A stretch of DNA of 64,000 nt from Ascarosepion bandense (Eukaryota > Mollusca > Cephalopoda > Sepiida > Sepiidae): assembly GCA_037127315.1 (NCBI GenBank), contig JBBBDQ010001028.1, positions 3,822,501-3,886,500 on the forward strand, in the 5' to 3' direction. Shown here piece after piece: positions 11,661-22,305 of the stretch (position 1 is the first letter of the stretch; every line of letters begins with the position of its first letter). A program made the translations under genes and the position numbers. The notes below the pieces were generated by a model. It had not been told where the DNA came from and searched no databases. It worked only from the letters and a program-made list of their open reading frames with translations.

Positions 11661-12364
11661 TTAATTTTATATCTTTTTACTAATTTTAAAATACTAATAT
11701 TTTCTTTTAATCATTCGTCATTATTTGAACGAAAGCCATTCGCGTTCTTAAGAGCTGTAATTGTTTTTATGCCTTATTTCAATGTCCCTTCTCTTTTCGT
11801 ACTAATTAGGCAAAGGTGAAATTTCGCAGATTGAAAAAAAAGGTCGCTTATTAATTTACAGCCAAACACCTTTACGTTAAATTTCATTAAATTCTTGTTT
11901 CTAATTTACCCCCAGACAAAGTAATGTTGGAGTTTTTGTATTCTGCGTTTTGTCAAATTAGGCCGATAGAAATTTAACTCGCAAGAATGAGTGCATTGGT
12001 CGTATTCAAAGATTACGGTGTGTGTGGGGGGTGTAAAAGTATACTCACGTGCGTACGTGTGTCTGTGTGAATGGTGTAGATGCGTGTGTTGTAAGTTTCT
12101 CAAGCCATACGGTGCCATGTTGGTTTTCCTTCGCTACAATAGAAATTACGACACGTAATGTCTTTTAAATATTTTGCCATTGCATTAGTGGTAGAAGAGA
12201 TTTTTTTTCATCACCAATGACAGGTTAGCGTTCAAATGTGCATCGATACCACGATTATAACCATCGAAACTATAATTTTTTTCTACAATTAAAAATTCAC
12301 CTCTCCCCGGTTAATTTAAGTGCGTTAATTTAAGCGAAGTTAGTATGCACACAAAGTGAAATGG
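11661..12364. other. Nothing recognised
   Basis: A short GT-rich stretch near 12020-12090; otherwise no supportable feature. Confidence 0.45.
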
Positions 12365-12500
12365 GCGTGCTGAGTTCAAATTACCAGCAGTGTCGAGTGT
12401 TGGTTTCCTACAATTACTCTTGAAAAGGTATAAATCCATTTTTCTTCCCCTAGCGCGGGTTTAATAACAGGTGATGCTGGGTTCTCTTATCTTGATTGGG
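12365..12500 (+). mobile_element. SINE family A fragment
   Basis: Contains GCTGAGTTCAAATTACC (B-box-like), ACTCTTGAAAAGGTATAAATCC and a GGGTTTAATAACAGG block, in the order of the family A body read in the plus direction. Diverged and truncated. Confidence 0.5.
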
Positions 12501-12644
12501 AACTAATCTAAGAGAACAACAACTCTTAACTAAAATTCGGTTTGTGTGTAGGACTAGCAACTCCAATTCGGTAAAAAAAACTTGCTAGAGAAATCACAGT
12601 AACAACAACTAGCGTGGTGAGGTTGTAGTTCCATGCGCCTCATT

Positions 12645-12780
12645 AAGTACCATCAGTACCTAGATGGGTGAACGCTTGGCAATACGAGGCGTTGTAAGCT
12701 TGGATGTGTGGTTGGTGTAATAGATAATGTCACGGAATTATTAATAAGAGAGCAGAATTTCAATTTTCAGCCAGGTTCGT
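12645..12780 (+). mobile_element. 5S-tRNA composite SINE fragment
   Basis: The 3' half of a 5S-like sequence (12648-12702: ATCAGTACCTAGATGGGTGA, CGCTTGG, GTTGTAAGCTT) runs straight into GGATGTGTGGTTGGTGTAAT and a B-box-like region, which align with the tRNA-like head of family A. The 5' half of the 5S part is replaced by an unrelated short repeat (12550-12640) that recurs at 21400-21490. Confidence 0.55.
12648..12702 (+). pseudogene. 5S rRNA-like 3' half
   Basis: Matches the 3' half of eukaryotic 5S rRNA by eye, with several substitutions. Too short and altered to be functional. Confidence 0.65.
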
Positions 12781-14041
12781 TATATAATATTCACTTATGT
12801 AAAAATTGCGTAAGGTATGAGGTGCCTGCCTCTTCTCCTCTCAGATATGGGTTAAATAATAGGACTTGTATCAGTACATCCTTATTTTCTTTAAAAATCT
12901 TACAATATAAAATATTTTCTTACTTTAAAAGGATGATAAATTGTAAAAATCAAATCAATTAATGCTCTACAAGAGAGTCTGCAGGATCTGCCGACATGCA
13001 TACATAATGGCTGGTTACTCGTTTCCAAGCACACGCGTCCCCAGGGCAGCTAGCAAATTACAGACGCCCGCTCAACCAACAGATTGGTTTATACTGCAAC
13101 TATACTAACATACATTAGTTACAGACTAAGCGCATAGTCTGGCCTGGTTAATTTTGTGAACAAGTCTTTAAATCTCGATCATGATGACTTGTGACTTCGT
13201 GCTAACACAAACATTGTGAACTATACTGCCTATACTTGGGTACTTGTGTCTTATGGGCAAACGGCAAACGTTCTACCAACTTAACCACTCGACCACAAAA
13301 TCATGCACCCATTCGTACATACATAGAGTCAAAATGATGGTTTTCTAAATTAAAATTGAAGAGATTTAAAGCTTTACGTTGTGAACATTTTGAATAGCTA
13401 AGTATCCAAAAGAATTTCATTTAAGATGGTCTTTCGAATGTGTAGACGATACGTTTAAAGAACACTTTAAATTGATATGCCTACTTTCTATGAATTTTAC
13501 AGCTTCTTAAACAAACATAATTAAATGTGACCTGTGAGACAAAGGGGTCATAAAGTAAGTGCTCCATTCAGTCAGTAAGTTCACCCAATTAGTTGTAATA
13601 GTAACAATGGCATTTCCAATTCAAGACAAAAAACAATTGTCCATATATAAAAGTAGAAAAAAATGATAGTTTTTTTTTTTCAAAAATTTTTCTGCACTTA
13701 CGAACTTACATCCGTTTGATTAAAACGAAAGAACCATTATCTTGGATTTTCTCCAACTTCAGGAAACATCATTTTCTTCTAAGAACAAATATGTTACGCC
13801 TCTTTACTTGCTGTTATCCCTGTTTGATTCTATTGCATTAATTCTTGTATTTTGAAAATGCACAGTTCGAGGTAAAAAAAAAAAAGCAATGTAAAATGTC
13901 GGTGGTCTAAATAATGGTCACAAAAACAAACAGAAGAAAGAAAATTTAAAACACGTATGGCCGAGCTGAGTTGAAGAAAATCAACGGAACTGACGTTACA
14001 CATATGGCAAATGGATGTCGAGGCAACAAATGCGCACATAA
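12781..14041. other. Mostly unassigned; one tRNA-like trace
   Basis: At 13215-13310 the minus strand reads GTGGTCGAGTGGTTAAG, which resembles the 5' part of a Leu- or Ser-type tRNA and so probably a decayed tRNA SINE; no clear B box follows. The remainder holds nothing recognisable. Confidence 0.4.
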
Positions 14042-14340
14042 ATGACTTTTGAATTTAAATACACAACTGGATTGGCAATTAGTTCTCATAGTTTTACTAT
14101 CGAAATGGCTAGATGTAATCATAGGTTCTATTCTAATAGTTTCTTTTCTTACTGCCTCTTTCTGATTCTTGTTTCCTGGCACCTACGATATCCAAAAATT
14201 CAAAAGCAATCTTTTGTTTTCTTGAATACAGTTCTTTTATTGTCCGTTTTTCTCGCTAGACTTCTCGTTCTCTTTCACTTCTAGTAATTTCTTGCGTCTC
14301 AGTGACATTATCGCCTTTCTTGGATTGAAATGATTTTAAA
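14042..14340 (+). mobile_element. APE-type LINE 3' end fragment
   Basis: The plus frame reads FEFKYTTGLAISSHSFTIE..CNHRFYSNSFF, matching the C-terminus of the LINE at 38551 (TRLATRFH.., NFYSKTFFSRTSRLWNSLP). It is followed by the 3' UTR signature shared with other copies: TTTCTTGCGTCTCAGTGACA, ATTATCGCCTTTCTTGG and TGAAATGATTTTAAAAA. 5'-truncated. Confidence 0.65.
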
Positions 14341-15239
14341 AATCACGTGTACATTAAAGATAAATGCAGAACTGTTGATAGTTTGTAGTATTTTAGAAAT
14401 GAAAGAGTTCAACACGGAAAAATTTGTAACTGTTACGGTTTTAAACACTTGTTTATGAATTCATACACTCTTTATTTAAAAAAAAACATTATTACATAGT
14501 AATTTCTAAAAATCGAGAAAAAGTGTTCTTTTTCTGCCTTTTTGCCTTGGATCTTTATCGTTGTTGTTTTATCCAAGAATCCAAGGCCTAGAAATCAGAT
14601 GCTGCAGAAGCATCAGAAGCTTTTCCTATGTAGACCATACTGCAAATAATGCAACAGGAAGTACCCTCAAACAAGAAACAGGTCCATTTTATGACTTCGT
14701 AACTAATGCCAAAAAGAAGTTGGAAACGACACAGACATGTTATAAAAGCGGACAGTTTTTTCTTTTCCACCCAATAAGTTATTGCCAAAAAACAAAATCA
14801 GAAAAGCCAAACAGAATGGGTTGACAACGACCTGACAGCGATGTAAAGACCACACTCAGCCATGGACCCACTAATAATAACATATTAATGTTATTATTAG
14901 TAGTACCCGTAAAAATTTCAAATCTGCCGGCTCTAAATTTTCTTATGAATCAGTTCTGAATTTAATCATTGGATTTGTTCCTTACGATTTTAACGATTAT
15001 AAAACACACTTGAAAATTCCACTATTTTGACATTATATATTTTAGCCAATAATAATTTTTATCTTTATTATTTTATCGAAATGCTATCCTATTGTTGTCA
15101 ATTCTCTGCTCGTATCCTAACTTCCTCTCAAAGCCTATTTCATTAATAAAGGAGAATCAGCAATGAAACTTGAATAATAAGGAAGAAACAACTTTAGTTA
15201 CATAGAATTATAAATTATGTAAATGTAAGACGTCCATTT
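14341..15239. other. Unassigned; small palindrome at 14870-14901
   Basis: ACTAATAATAACAT and ATGTTATTATTAGT form 14-bp arms around a 4-bp centre. An 87-codon frame at 14561 has no recognisable motif. Nothing else. Confidence 0.5.
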
Positions 15240-15500
15240 TACCGTTATAAACACGTTCTTTTACTCTTTCTCCTTTTCTTTCTTTCTCTTTCTTCTTTTT
15301 TTCTTTCTTTCTTTTGTTTATATACTTTCCTTCCCTTTTGATTTACTTCCTTTTTTTATTCGTTATTTCCACTGAAACAGACGTTAGTCGCTTTATAGCA
15401 TTATCGCTTCTTCTCGCCTTCCTTAATTTCTTTCTTTCTTTTGTACTTTCGTTCCATTATTTTACGTTTTCTTTTTTCTTTACAATCCAGCTTCCGTCAT
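15240..15500. repeat. Pyrimidine-rich tract
   Basis: T and C dominate the plus strand in TTTC/TTCT motifs. No coding meaning. Confidence 0.8.
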
Positions 15501-16372
15501 TTCTTACAATCAAAACATAATCCTCCATTACTTTTCAGAGGTAAATACAGCAAGTATAATTTACGTTTAATTTGATTTAATAAAGCTGCTATTATTATTA
15601 TATCATTTTTTTATCTGAATTCGATTTATCCTATGTTCACACTACCTACAAAATCCGCGGAAATATATAAAGCCAGTCATGGTGTGTTGTTATGGCTGCA
15701 GTTCATGTTTTTTCTATCTCCCTAGCGTTACATAGACAAAGTCATCCTTAGCGTACGACTGTAATTAACAAGACATTTTTTGTAAATCTCTTTAGCTGGG
15801 GTTTCCATGGATTCTTTGAATCTACTGTTTTGTTCCATTTTTTATCATTCCACGTGCACCTACTATAATTAGTACTATTCTTGTTTTCAATTTCCCCATC
15901 TTTTTGTTTTCTATTTCATTTTCAAATATTTATATTTTGGTAGTTTTTCAAATTCCTTCGTTGTTATGTTACAATCCGCTGGACAAGCCATATCAATTAG
16001 TGTGACACCTGCCCCCGACTGGCTCTCTGCCCCTGGTCCGGAACCTGTTGTGATGATGATGACCCAAACCTGAGTGGGTTGACGCTATCGAAACGGCACC
16101 AATTATGACGTCACTCTCTGGTGGCTAATCGTGATGATCGCCTCGTCACAGTAGTTGGTCCTCAAGACGTCAATTACAGCGGTGAACTCTCCTGTCCACG
16201 CTGTGTTCTTTGATCTCAGGAAAGTCACATTAAAATCCCGGTAGCTGTCTCTCTACCACCTCAAACCGGACCGGACACTCGTGTACACTTGTGTTGAGAA
16301 AAAATACGGCACAAAAAAAAGGATTAAGTTCGAAAACGCCTGGATGAGTTACAAAAAAGTATTTATATATAT

Positions 16373-16485
16373 AAAAAAAAAAATTATATATAAAAGCAGA
16401 ACATACAATCGCCGAATTTCATAGTTTTGTAAACTATGAAATTCGGCGATTGTATGTTCTGCTTTTATATATAATTTTTTTTTTT
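16373..16485. repeat. 113-bp perfect palindrome
   Basis: Arms 16373-16427 and 16431-16485 are reverse complements around TGT. The sequence of each arm contains AGCAGAACATACAATCGCC. Confidence 0.95.
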
Positions 16486-16512
16486 TAAAAGATGAGAAAG
16501 ATTCGTCTGAGT

Positions 16513-16671
16513 AATCAGGGCTTTCAATTTTCCAAATAAAAAAGTATTTACACAACGGTGAGAAGTTTAACGTTAAGAATAATCAGAGCTTTCAATTTTC
16601 CATAATAAAATAAAGTATTTTCCTAGCGGAGAGAAATTTTCGTTAAGAATAGTCAGAGCTTTCAATTTTCA
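16513..16671. repeat. 70-bp tandem repeat, 2.3 copies
   Basis: TCAGRGCTTTCAATTTTC recurs at 16514, 16583 and 16653, with AAGTATTT and CGTTAAGAATA in each full unit. Confidence 0.85.
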
Positions 16672-17555
16672 AAAAAAAAAAGACAAGTCTTTTCACAGCT
16701 CTTTACCGAAGCTTTACGGAAACGGCCGAATGGGAGCGACGTGACGGCTGATGATGACGGCGGTAGTGGGGTCGTTTTGTCTTTGTTGCTCAACAGCTCT
16801 GAAATCTCTCTTCTCACTGGGGTCTCAATTTTTATGCTTGTCCCCCAATTCTCTTAGGGGATTCCGCGAAACCCGTGATATCTTTATGCAAATGAGATCC
16901 TTGACCAATGAGATTATTTTTCACCTACACAATTGAAGGTTGAATTATATCATGCCTTTAGTTCAACCAATGAGGCGACAACACCTCATATGACGTAATT
17001 TTTTTTTGTCCTCTTCTTCTTAATTACATCATCTTGGGTTTTCAAATTTTTTAAATCATTTCCCAGCGGATGTGGGAGCAAGGATCTGACCTTAATTTAA
17101 CCCCATCAAAAGTCTTGACAACTTGTTGTGACTATCGTCATTTCTCACTTCCACTGGCCCAAAAATTCGCTCCTGAATACAATGGGAAAATTTAAATTTC
17201 TTTTATTTTTCCACCATTTCCAGCTAATTTCTCTATTTTCGGATTTTACAAGTATATAAGTATTACATATATTTTTTAAACAGAACTCATATTGCAAATT
17301 ATAATAGAGCACAACCAACAATACCACTAACAATAATCTCCCTCACTCTCTCGTACTAAACCAAAAAGTATATTTATGTGGAAATAGGGTTAGATTAGTA
17401 AGCAAGTTTTTTTTTGTTTTTGACAATAATGTTCGGCCTTCAATTTTACTGTCTGTGTAGATGGTGTAATCCCATAGAGTAGTGACATTTTCCATTTTTG
17501 TAAACGGTGCTGGGTGATGTTCATACCAGTGTTTGTTTACAGATTTTCCATAGGC

Positions 17556-18009
17556 AGATTGTGGTGTGTTTTTATGGCTACACTTCAAGATTTGCTTTTC
17601 TAACTCCCATAACATCCCTAGCGTTACTTGGATAACGTTCTTTTTGGTGTGTGGGCTTTCTAAGAAAATGTTTTATATTTCTTCTAAGCTGAGATTTCCA
17701 GGGATTTTTTCATGTGTTATTAAGTTCCTTTTATTATCATTCCAAGCGCACCTACTATGACTGTTATTATATCTGTTTTCAATTTCCACACGTTTTATAT
17801 TTCGATTTCCTTGTCTTTAAACTTCGATACTTTTTTCAAATTTCTTTAGTTGTTATGTGACAGTTCACTGAGCAAGCCATATCAAATTTTAGGCGGATTA
17901 GATCGTCTATACTTTTCTGATATTTGTCGCAGAACCTGCATTTTGGATCCATATATTATGTATCCTATTTGCCTAAAAGGTCTTAGTAAAAAATCTCACG
18001 TCTTGCGCT

Positions 18010-18010
<1 letters not shown>
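17556..18010 (-). mobile_element. REL-endonuclease LINE copy 4, internally deleted
   Basis: The minus strand reads a knuckle remnant KCRFCDKYQKSIDDLI (about 17900-17950, the zinc-binding His replaced by Asp), then jumps to the LIDM-type region (about 17865-17880), then VIVGALGMIIKGT (17700-17760) and a 3' UTR with CTAGGGATGTTATGGGAG. Sequence between knuckle and LIDM is missing. Confidence 0.6.
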
Positions 18011-18068
<58 letters not shown>

Positions 18069-18087
18069 AATAATAATAATAATAATG
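18011..18087. repeat. (TTA)n changing to (TAA)n
   Basis: About 18 TTA units turn at 18064 into about 8 TAA units, giving a short palindromic junction. Probable LINE tail by comparison with 7047 and 8003. Confidence 0.95.
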
Positions 18088-18329
18088 AAATATTGCGTTC
18101 TTTCTTTTTAAAATGAATCTTCAATAATTATATAGTTATAAAATATTTTTTCTTTCTTTTCATCTCTGTTTTTATCAGTATAATCAGACAACGTCTCTGA
18201 TATCTTTTTTCGTTTTTTTTTCTCGAAATAAAAGCGGAATGGGTTATTATTTATTCGAGGTAATCGCGGGATGTAAAATACGCAATAACTAACAAAGAAA
18301 AAAGCAGAAATAGATTATCATTGCTGTCG

Positions 18330-18900
18330 TTGTTATTATCATCATCATCATCATCATTATTTTCCTTCGATTTCTGTTGTATACTTATTTTCATTCGGAT
18401 CTCAACCGGAAAACTAAAGTAAGAAGTGGCTTCATGACATTTTTCACCCAAAATCTTTGTATACAAAATGAAACTATAAATAAAACAACCTAAGATCACG
18501 CACATTTTACATATAGATACAGCTCTTCAGTTGAGCTGTTTTGTGAGAAAAATGTTTTGGATTTTTTTAAGGTATGGGCTACCAAGGACCCCTTTAATGT
18601 GTCAATCGGAATCTTTTCCAGTTAAACCGAGGGCTGCAACTACAATTTGATTTATTGACGCCTTCTTATACTACATTTTTAAATTTTCACGTCAACATGC
18701 TGGTATTTAGACAGTTTCCTGAATATCTTCAAAGATACATTACAGTCCACAGTAACTGCCGTGTCAATAAGAAGCCATAGTATGTTTTGTGGTCTTTGAT
18801 CAATAAATGTGGGTGAATAGCTTTCAATGTTCTGTCTGTGTGTGTATTGTAAAGTCCCTTAAAATTATTATTTTTATTACATTCTGAAACTACCTGTTTC
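18330..18900 (-). mobile_element. REL-endonuclease LINE copy 5, 3' end
   Basis: The minus strand reads VSLKIFRKLSKY (about 18730) then INxIVVAALGLTGKDSD and GVLGSPYLKKIQNI (18560-18660), the family C-terminal block. The 3' UTR matches copy 2 (GCTTCATGACATTT). The end at 18330-18361 is a TCA/TTA tract. Confidence 0.6.
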
Positions 18901-19750
18901 AAAAAGTAACTGTTTCTGGCTAAACATGGATTCTTGAAAGTTAAACTTTGTGCCGTACTTATTTCTATTTAATTGTTCCAAAATAGAAAGGGGAAGTAAT
19001 TGATGACGTGAAGTCTGCGTTCCTTAAGGTTTGAGTCAAGTGCTACGTACTGGACGGGTAAAATTCAAAAATATATATGAAACAGTTGTTAGAGATGTCA
19101 TTTATATCTGTAAAATGAGGAGTTTATAGACAATATAGCATGCATCAAAAGCGCATATATATACGTAATTTTTTGAACATATCACCACAATGATCTTATT
19201 TTCAGATCAAGCTCATTGATATGAGAAAATTAACAAAGCATCTATTAAAAATGTGTACATATCACTACCTGTAAGTGAAACTCTTGAAATGCATTTCATT
19301 GTTGTCTTGCATCAAAAGTTTTGCTTTAATAATAATAAAATAGAAGATAAAATAACAATAATAGACAAAGGAAAAATCGGTAAAAATGAAAGAATCTGAA
19401 AGTATGTTTTAGTTAGGTTAGAATATTCGAATCGCTTATTAAAATGCGCGTACATAGACGCAGTTAAGCCCCAGATTATTCACACTCTTAGAAAATATGG
19501 GATTTCTTTTCATTGAACGAATCTTTTTTATTAGAAGTAGCATATCAAGAAAGAAAAAATATGGATGAACTGAATATGAAGAATATAGAGAAAAACTGCA
19601 TTTTATTGAAAAATTATTTGCAATTTGATTTGATATTTCTTCCTTACATTAGAGAGTTCTCCACTTTCTTTGAACACGAATGTAAATACAGTTAGGATGT
19701 TAAATCAGTGTTCCTTTATTGAAACTATTTAGAAAACCAAATTTAGTGTG
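18901..19750. other. Nothing recognised
   Basis: AT-rich; short frames only, without motifs. Confidence 0.45.
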
Positions 19751-19751
19751 T

Positions 19752-19755
19752 TTAG

Positions 19756-19808
<53 letters not shown>

Positions 19809-19945
19809 CAGAGATTGCGATAGAAAGAAAAAAAGAAAGATATGAAAAAATAATATTGGAAGATATTAATAATTGAGATAAATATTAACAGACTAATGTA
19901 AACATTTTGCAAGCAATTTTATTTACGGTATTATGGCTTGCTCGG

Positions 19946-20006
<61 letters not shown>
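19752..20006. repeat. (GATA)n and (GA)n microsatellites
   Basis: GATA/GA compound at 19752-19806 and a pure GATA tract at 19948-20006, separated by the short repeat also seen at 3355-3410. Confidence 0.95.
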
Positions 20007-20211
20007 CAAGCAGAATACCTGGCTAGTTTTCGTGATAAATATAATCGATTGATGCTAATATATGATGAGATTCTCAACTGAATTAAGTACATTGACAAAG
20101 GAAGAAACAATGTTGAAAAAATACATAATTATTATATAAAATATATACACACATCATCGTTAGCTTACTGATATACTCAGGTACCTCTATATTTACATAT
20201 GTTTGCAGTCC

Positions 20212-21375
20212 TGAGTGTGAAGATAAACTACATCCGGCAGCTAGCTCTTTAATCGGGAGATTATCAGTTTTGAGGAACGTGGAACCACCTCTTAATTGCT
20301 GTTGTTTCCAGGGCCACGCTGACACAGGGAGGTAGCATTCGTTAGGTTCCCAACAACAGTGAGCCAAATAGTGAACCAAACAAAAATCACTAATAACTGT
20401 TTATTTTATGTGTACACGATGCGATCGCAATTTTATAATTTTAATTTCGCGCAATTATTTTTTCGACTGCACAGTATAGTAGAGTCAGTTGGGCACCATC
20501 TGTGAGAATAATAGCACTATGACGCAATTCACCCGCCAGAAATTTGTAAACGGCATGCAGTACTGCTTGATGTCTGCACCGCAAGCTCTAACATGAATAT
20601 TTCAGTGTGCTTGGGTGTCAATCTGAGGACAGTCTAGAGGATTCAAAACTAGTTGGATGAGTTTCATGGTGATTACGAAGGTACAGCAGAAAACTTTCTC
20701 TGATTGTTGTAATAAGAAAATAATTCCTTGGTGAGGGCTTCAGACTCAACACAGGCCTACATCAAGTGCTTCGTGGCGATATTGGTGTACTCTGAGCCAA
20801 AAAGATGGCTGCTGAAAGATCCTGTATCTAACAAGAGAATTCTGCACCATGTCACACAAGCAAGAGAACCTAGTCATGACTGTCATACAATTTCTGTGAC
20901 CACATCACCCCTTAAATTTTGCCATCTAACTCTCCAGACTGTAACTCCCTCAATTATTGTATAAAACGCAGTTGAGCGAAAAACCGAAAAAACTCTTTGT
21001 GATAGCAAAGATATACTGAAGACAAGGAACATGACAGCATTCACCAACTTAAAAAAAGAAAACCGTCTAAAAGAGAACCAGTAGATTTCAAATTTGTATG
21101 GTGGCCGTAGATGAAGTCAATGTTGATTTTATTGAATGAATTTACTCTTTAGTATTTCAAGATATGTTTGTGTAATTTTGATTAATATATGTTAAAATGA
21201 AATGTCAGTGTTATTTATATTTTAGCGACATTTTATCCATTGCACTCTGTAGTTGAAGGCATAAAATTACATTCAAAATATATTTATTTGAAGCTATAAA
21301 ATTGTGTTTAAAATATTTCACTTTCGGGATGAAATAACCAATAGAGTTTGATATGCCGGCAAATAAAATCAACCA
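20212..21375 (+). mobile_element. Repeat family D copy, split by a mariner-like element
   Basis: 20212-20412 carries the 5' blocks of family D (CATCCGGCAGCTAGC, CTCTTAATTGCTGTTGTTTCC, GGTAGCATTCGTTAGG). 21252-21375 carries the 3' block (GTTGAAGGCATAAAATTACA, AATAACCAATAGAGTTTGATA). The transposon 20415-21249 lies exactly between them. Confidence 0.55.
20415..21249 (+). pseudogene. Tc1/mariner-superfamily transposon remnant
   Basis: Ends CACGATGCGATCGC... and (reverse) CAGAGTGCAATGGATAAAAT lie next to TA on each side. Reading across frames, the plus strand gives GVNLRTV.RIQN.LDEFHGDYEGTAE (N-terminal DNA-binding side), then FRLNT, NSAPCHTSKRT, SYNFCDHITP and SNSPDCNSLNYC. These match the usual order of this transposase type, including the second and third catalytic regions. 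Where the family has QxD before SAPCHT, this copy has QEN, so the second catalytic Asp is lost. A large part between the helix-turn-helix region and the second Asp is deleted. Dead and non-autonomous. Confidence 0.7.
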
Positions 21376-21568
21376 CTTGATAAGTTTGTAACCGCCACGG
21401 GACTAGCAAATCAAGTCCTCAAAGAAACTTCTTGTTACGAAAACCACAGGAGCAACATCCAGCGTTGTGGGGTTATGACCCTATATTCCATTGGATTTTT
21501 ACTGCGTTAATATGATATACATACACAGAACTCTACTTGGATACAATTTGAAAATACCTACCGTGATG

Positions 21569-21612
<44 letters not shown>

Positions 21613-21785
21613 CACTTCTAAACAGGTAATTACGTAACCCAGGTTTCTACCATCTGGTGTCTTCAGGTGATTTTCAATAACTGATTTTACCCCCCTTTTT
21701 TTAAACGCTCACGTAACGGGGATTTATTAACGCGCAATTTTCAAAAATTAGAAGTAATAACGTTTTCATCCATGGTTGTATGATC
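21376..21785. other. Unassigned, with a short shared repeat and (TA)n
   Basis: 21400-21490 resembles 12550-12640 (GGACTAGCAA..., CACAGGAGCAACATCCAGCG), a short dispersed repeat. 21570-21611 is a TA tract. Confidence 0.5.
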
Positions 21786-22040
21786 CTAACAGCTGTTTTT
21801 AGTATGGTTACATTTAGTCATAATTTCTGTTCTTTCATTCAGTAATTGATTTTTGTTTAAGAATAACATAATAGCTAACTTTTCTCCCTCGCAGTGTTTA
21901 CATATTTTGCTATCGTTGTAAGGCTTGGCTGTTTTCGCTATACTCCAAGTTATGTCTAGGTCTTTTCTATATTTTACTTTCAATTTCCACACGTGGCTAG
22001 CCAGTTTTGTACAATATTTTAAGTTTTCTAGTTTTAGCAC
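21786..22040 (-). pseudogene. Penelope-like element, C-terminal GIY-YIG fragment
   Basis: The minus frame reads LASHVWKLKVKYRKDLDITW, SIAKTAKPYNDSKICKHCEG and a tail with LLNERTEIMTKCNH. In Penelope-like elements the GIY-YIG nuclease ends with W-x-L-K...W-S-I...C-x-x-C...LLN-x-R-x-E...K-C-x-H, so this is the last 85 residues or so of that domain. The catalytic N-terminal GIY-YIG part and the reverse transcriptase are missing. Confidence 0.7.
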
Positions 22041-22272
22041 GAAGCCACAAGTTATCGTAGCCTAAGGTTTGAGCGTACTAACCATGTTCTGACTGTTGAC
22101 CACGCGCACACTCCCAGAAATTTTAACTAAGGCCCACTCATCATAGTTTCAGTATAAACCACAGGCAGGCTCTATGGATGTTGAACAAACACAAAATATT
22201 CCTGAGCAGGTCTCTGCAACGGGGATTAATTAACTACCCAAGTAGACGAGCATCTCCGGATACAAGTGGCTG

Positions 22273-22305
<33 letters not shown>

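Larger units (their letters stand above)
16001..17393. mobile_element. 1,393-bp insertion, LTR-like, with 5-bp target duplication
   Basis: Starts TGTGACACCTGCCC and is bounded by ATTAG on both sides (15996-16000 and 17394-17398), interrupting a LINE. A 5-bp duplication and a TG start fit an LTR element or solo LTR, but the end (GGGTTAG) is not the usual CA. Its first 330 bp match the arms of the fold-back element at 48305-49145. Inside are a 113-bp palindrome, a 70-bp tandem repeat, an octamer ATGCAAAT (16887-16894) and CCAAT boxes. There is no coding capacity. The class is unresolved. Confidence 0.6.
15588..17555 (-). mobile_element. REL-endonuclease LINE copy 3, split by an insertion
   Basis: The minus strand in 17394-17540 reads KHWYEHHPAPFTK and LWDYTIYTDSKIEG. 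The part in 15600-16000 continues with the LIDMAC block, then LKTRIVLIIVGARGMIKNGT and HGNPS. Between them lies a 1,393-bp insertion (16001-17393) flanked by ATTAG. Joining across one ATTAG restores CLLIDMAC in frame, so these are two halves of one old LINE. The plus-side end has a short ATT run at 15590-15602, the usual tail. Dead by stops and frameshifts. Confidence 0.7.

Noticed and set aside
13215..13310. Functional tRNA gene on the minus strand
   Set aside because: Only the 5' arm region looks like a tRNA; no matching acceptor stem or B box.
17385..17398. TAGGGTTAG as an interstitial telomere repeat
   Set aside because: Only nine bases; expected by chance and not repeated.
7047..18087. 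CRISPR-like arrays from regular short repeats
   Set aside because: These are simple trinucleotide tracts without unique spacers, in a eukaryotic genome.
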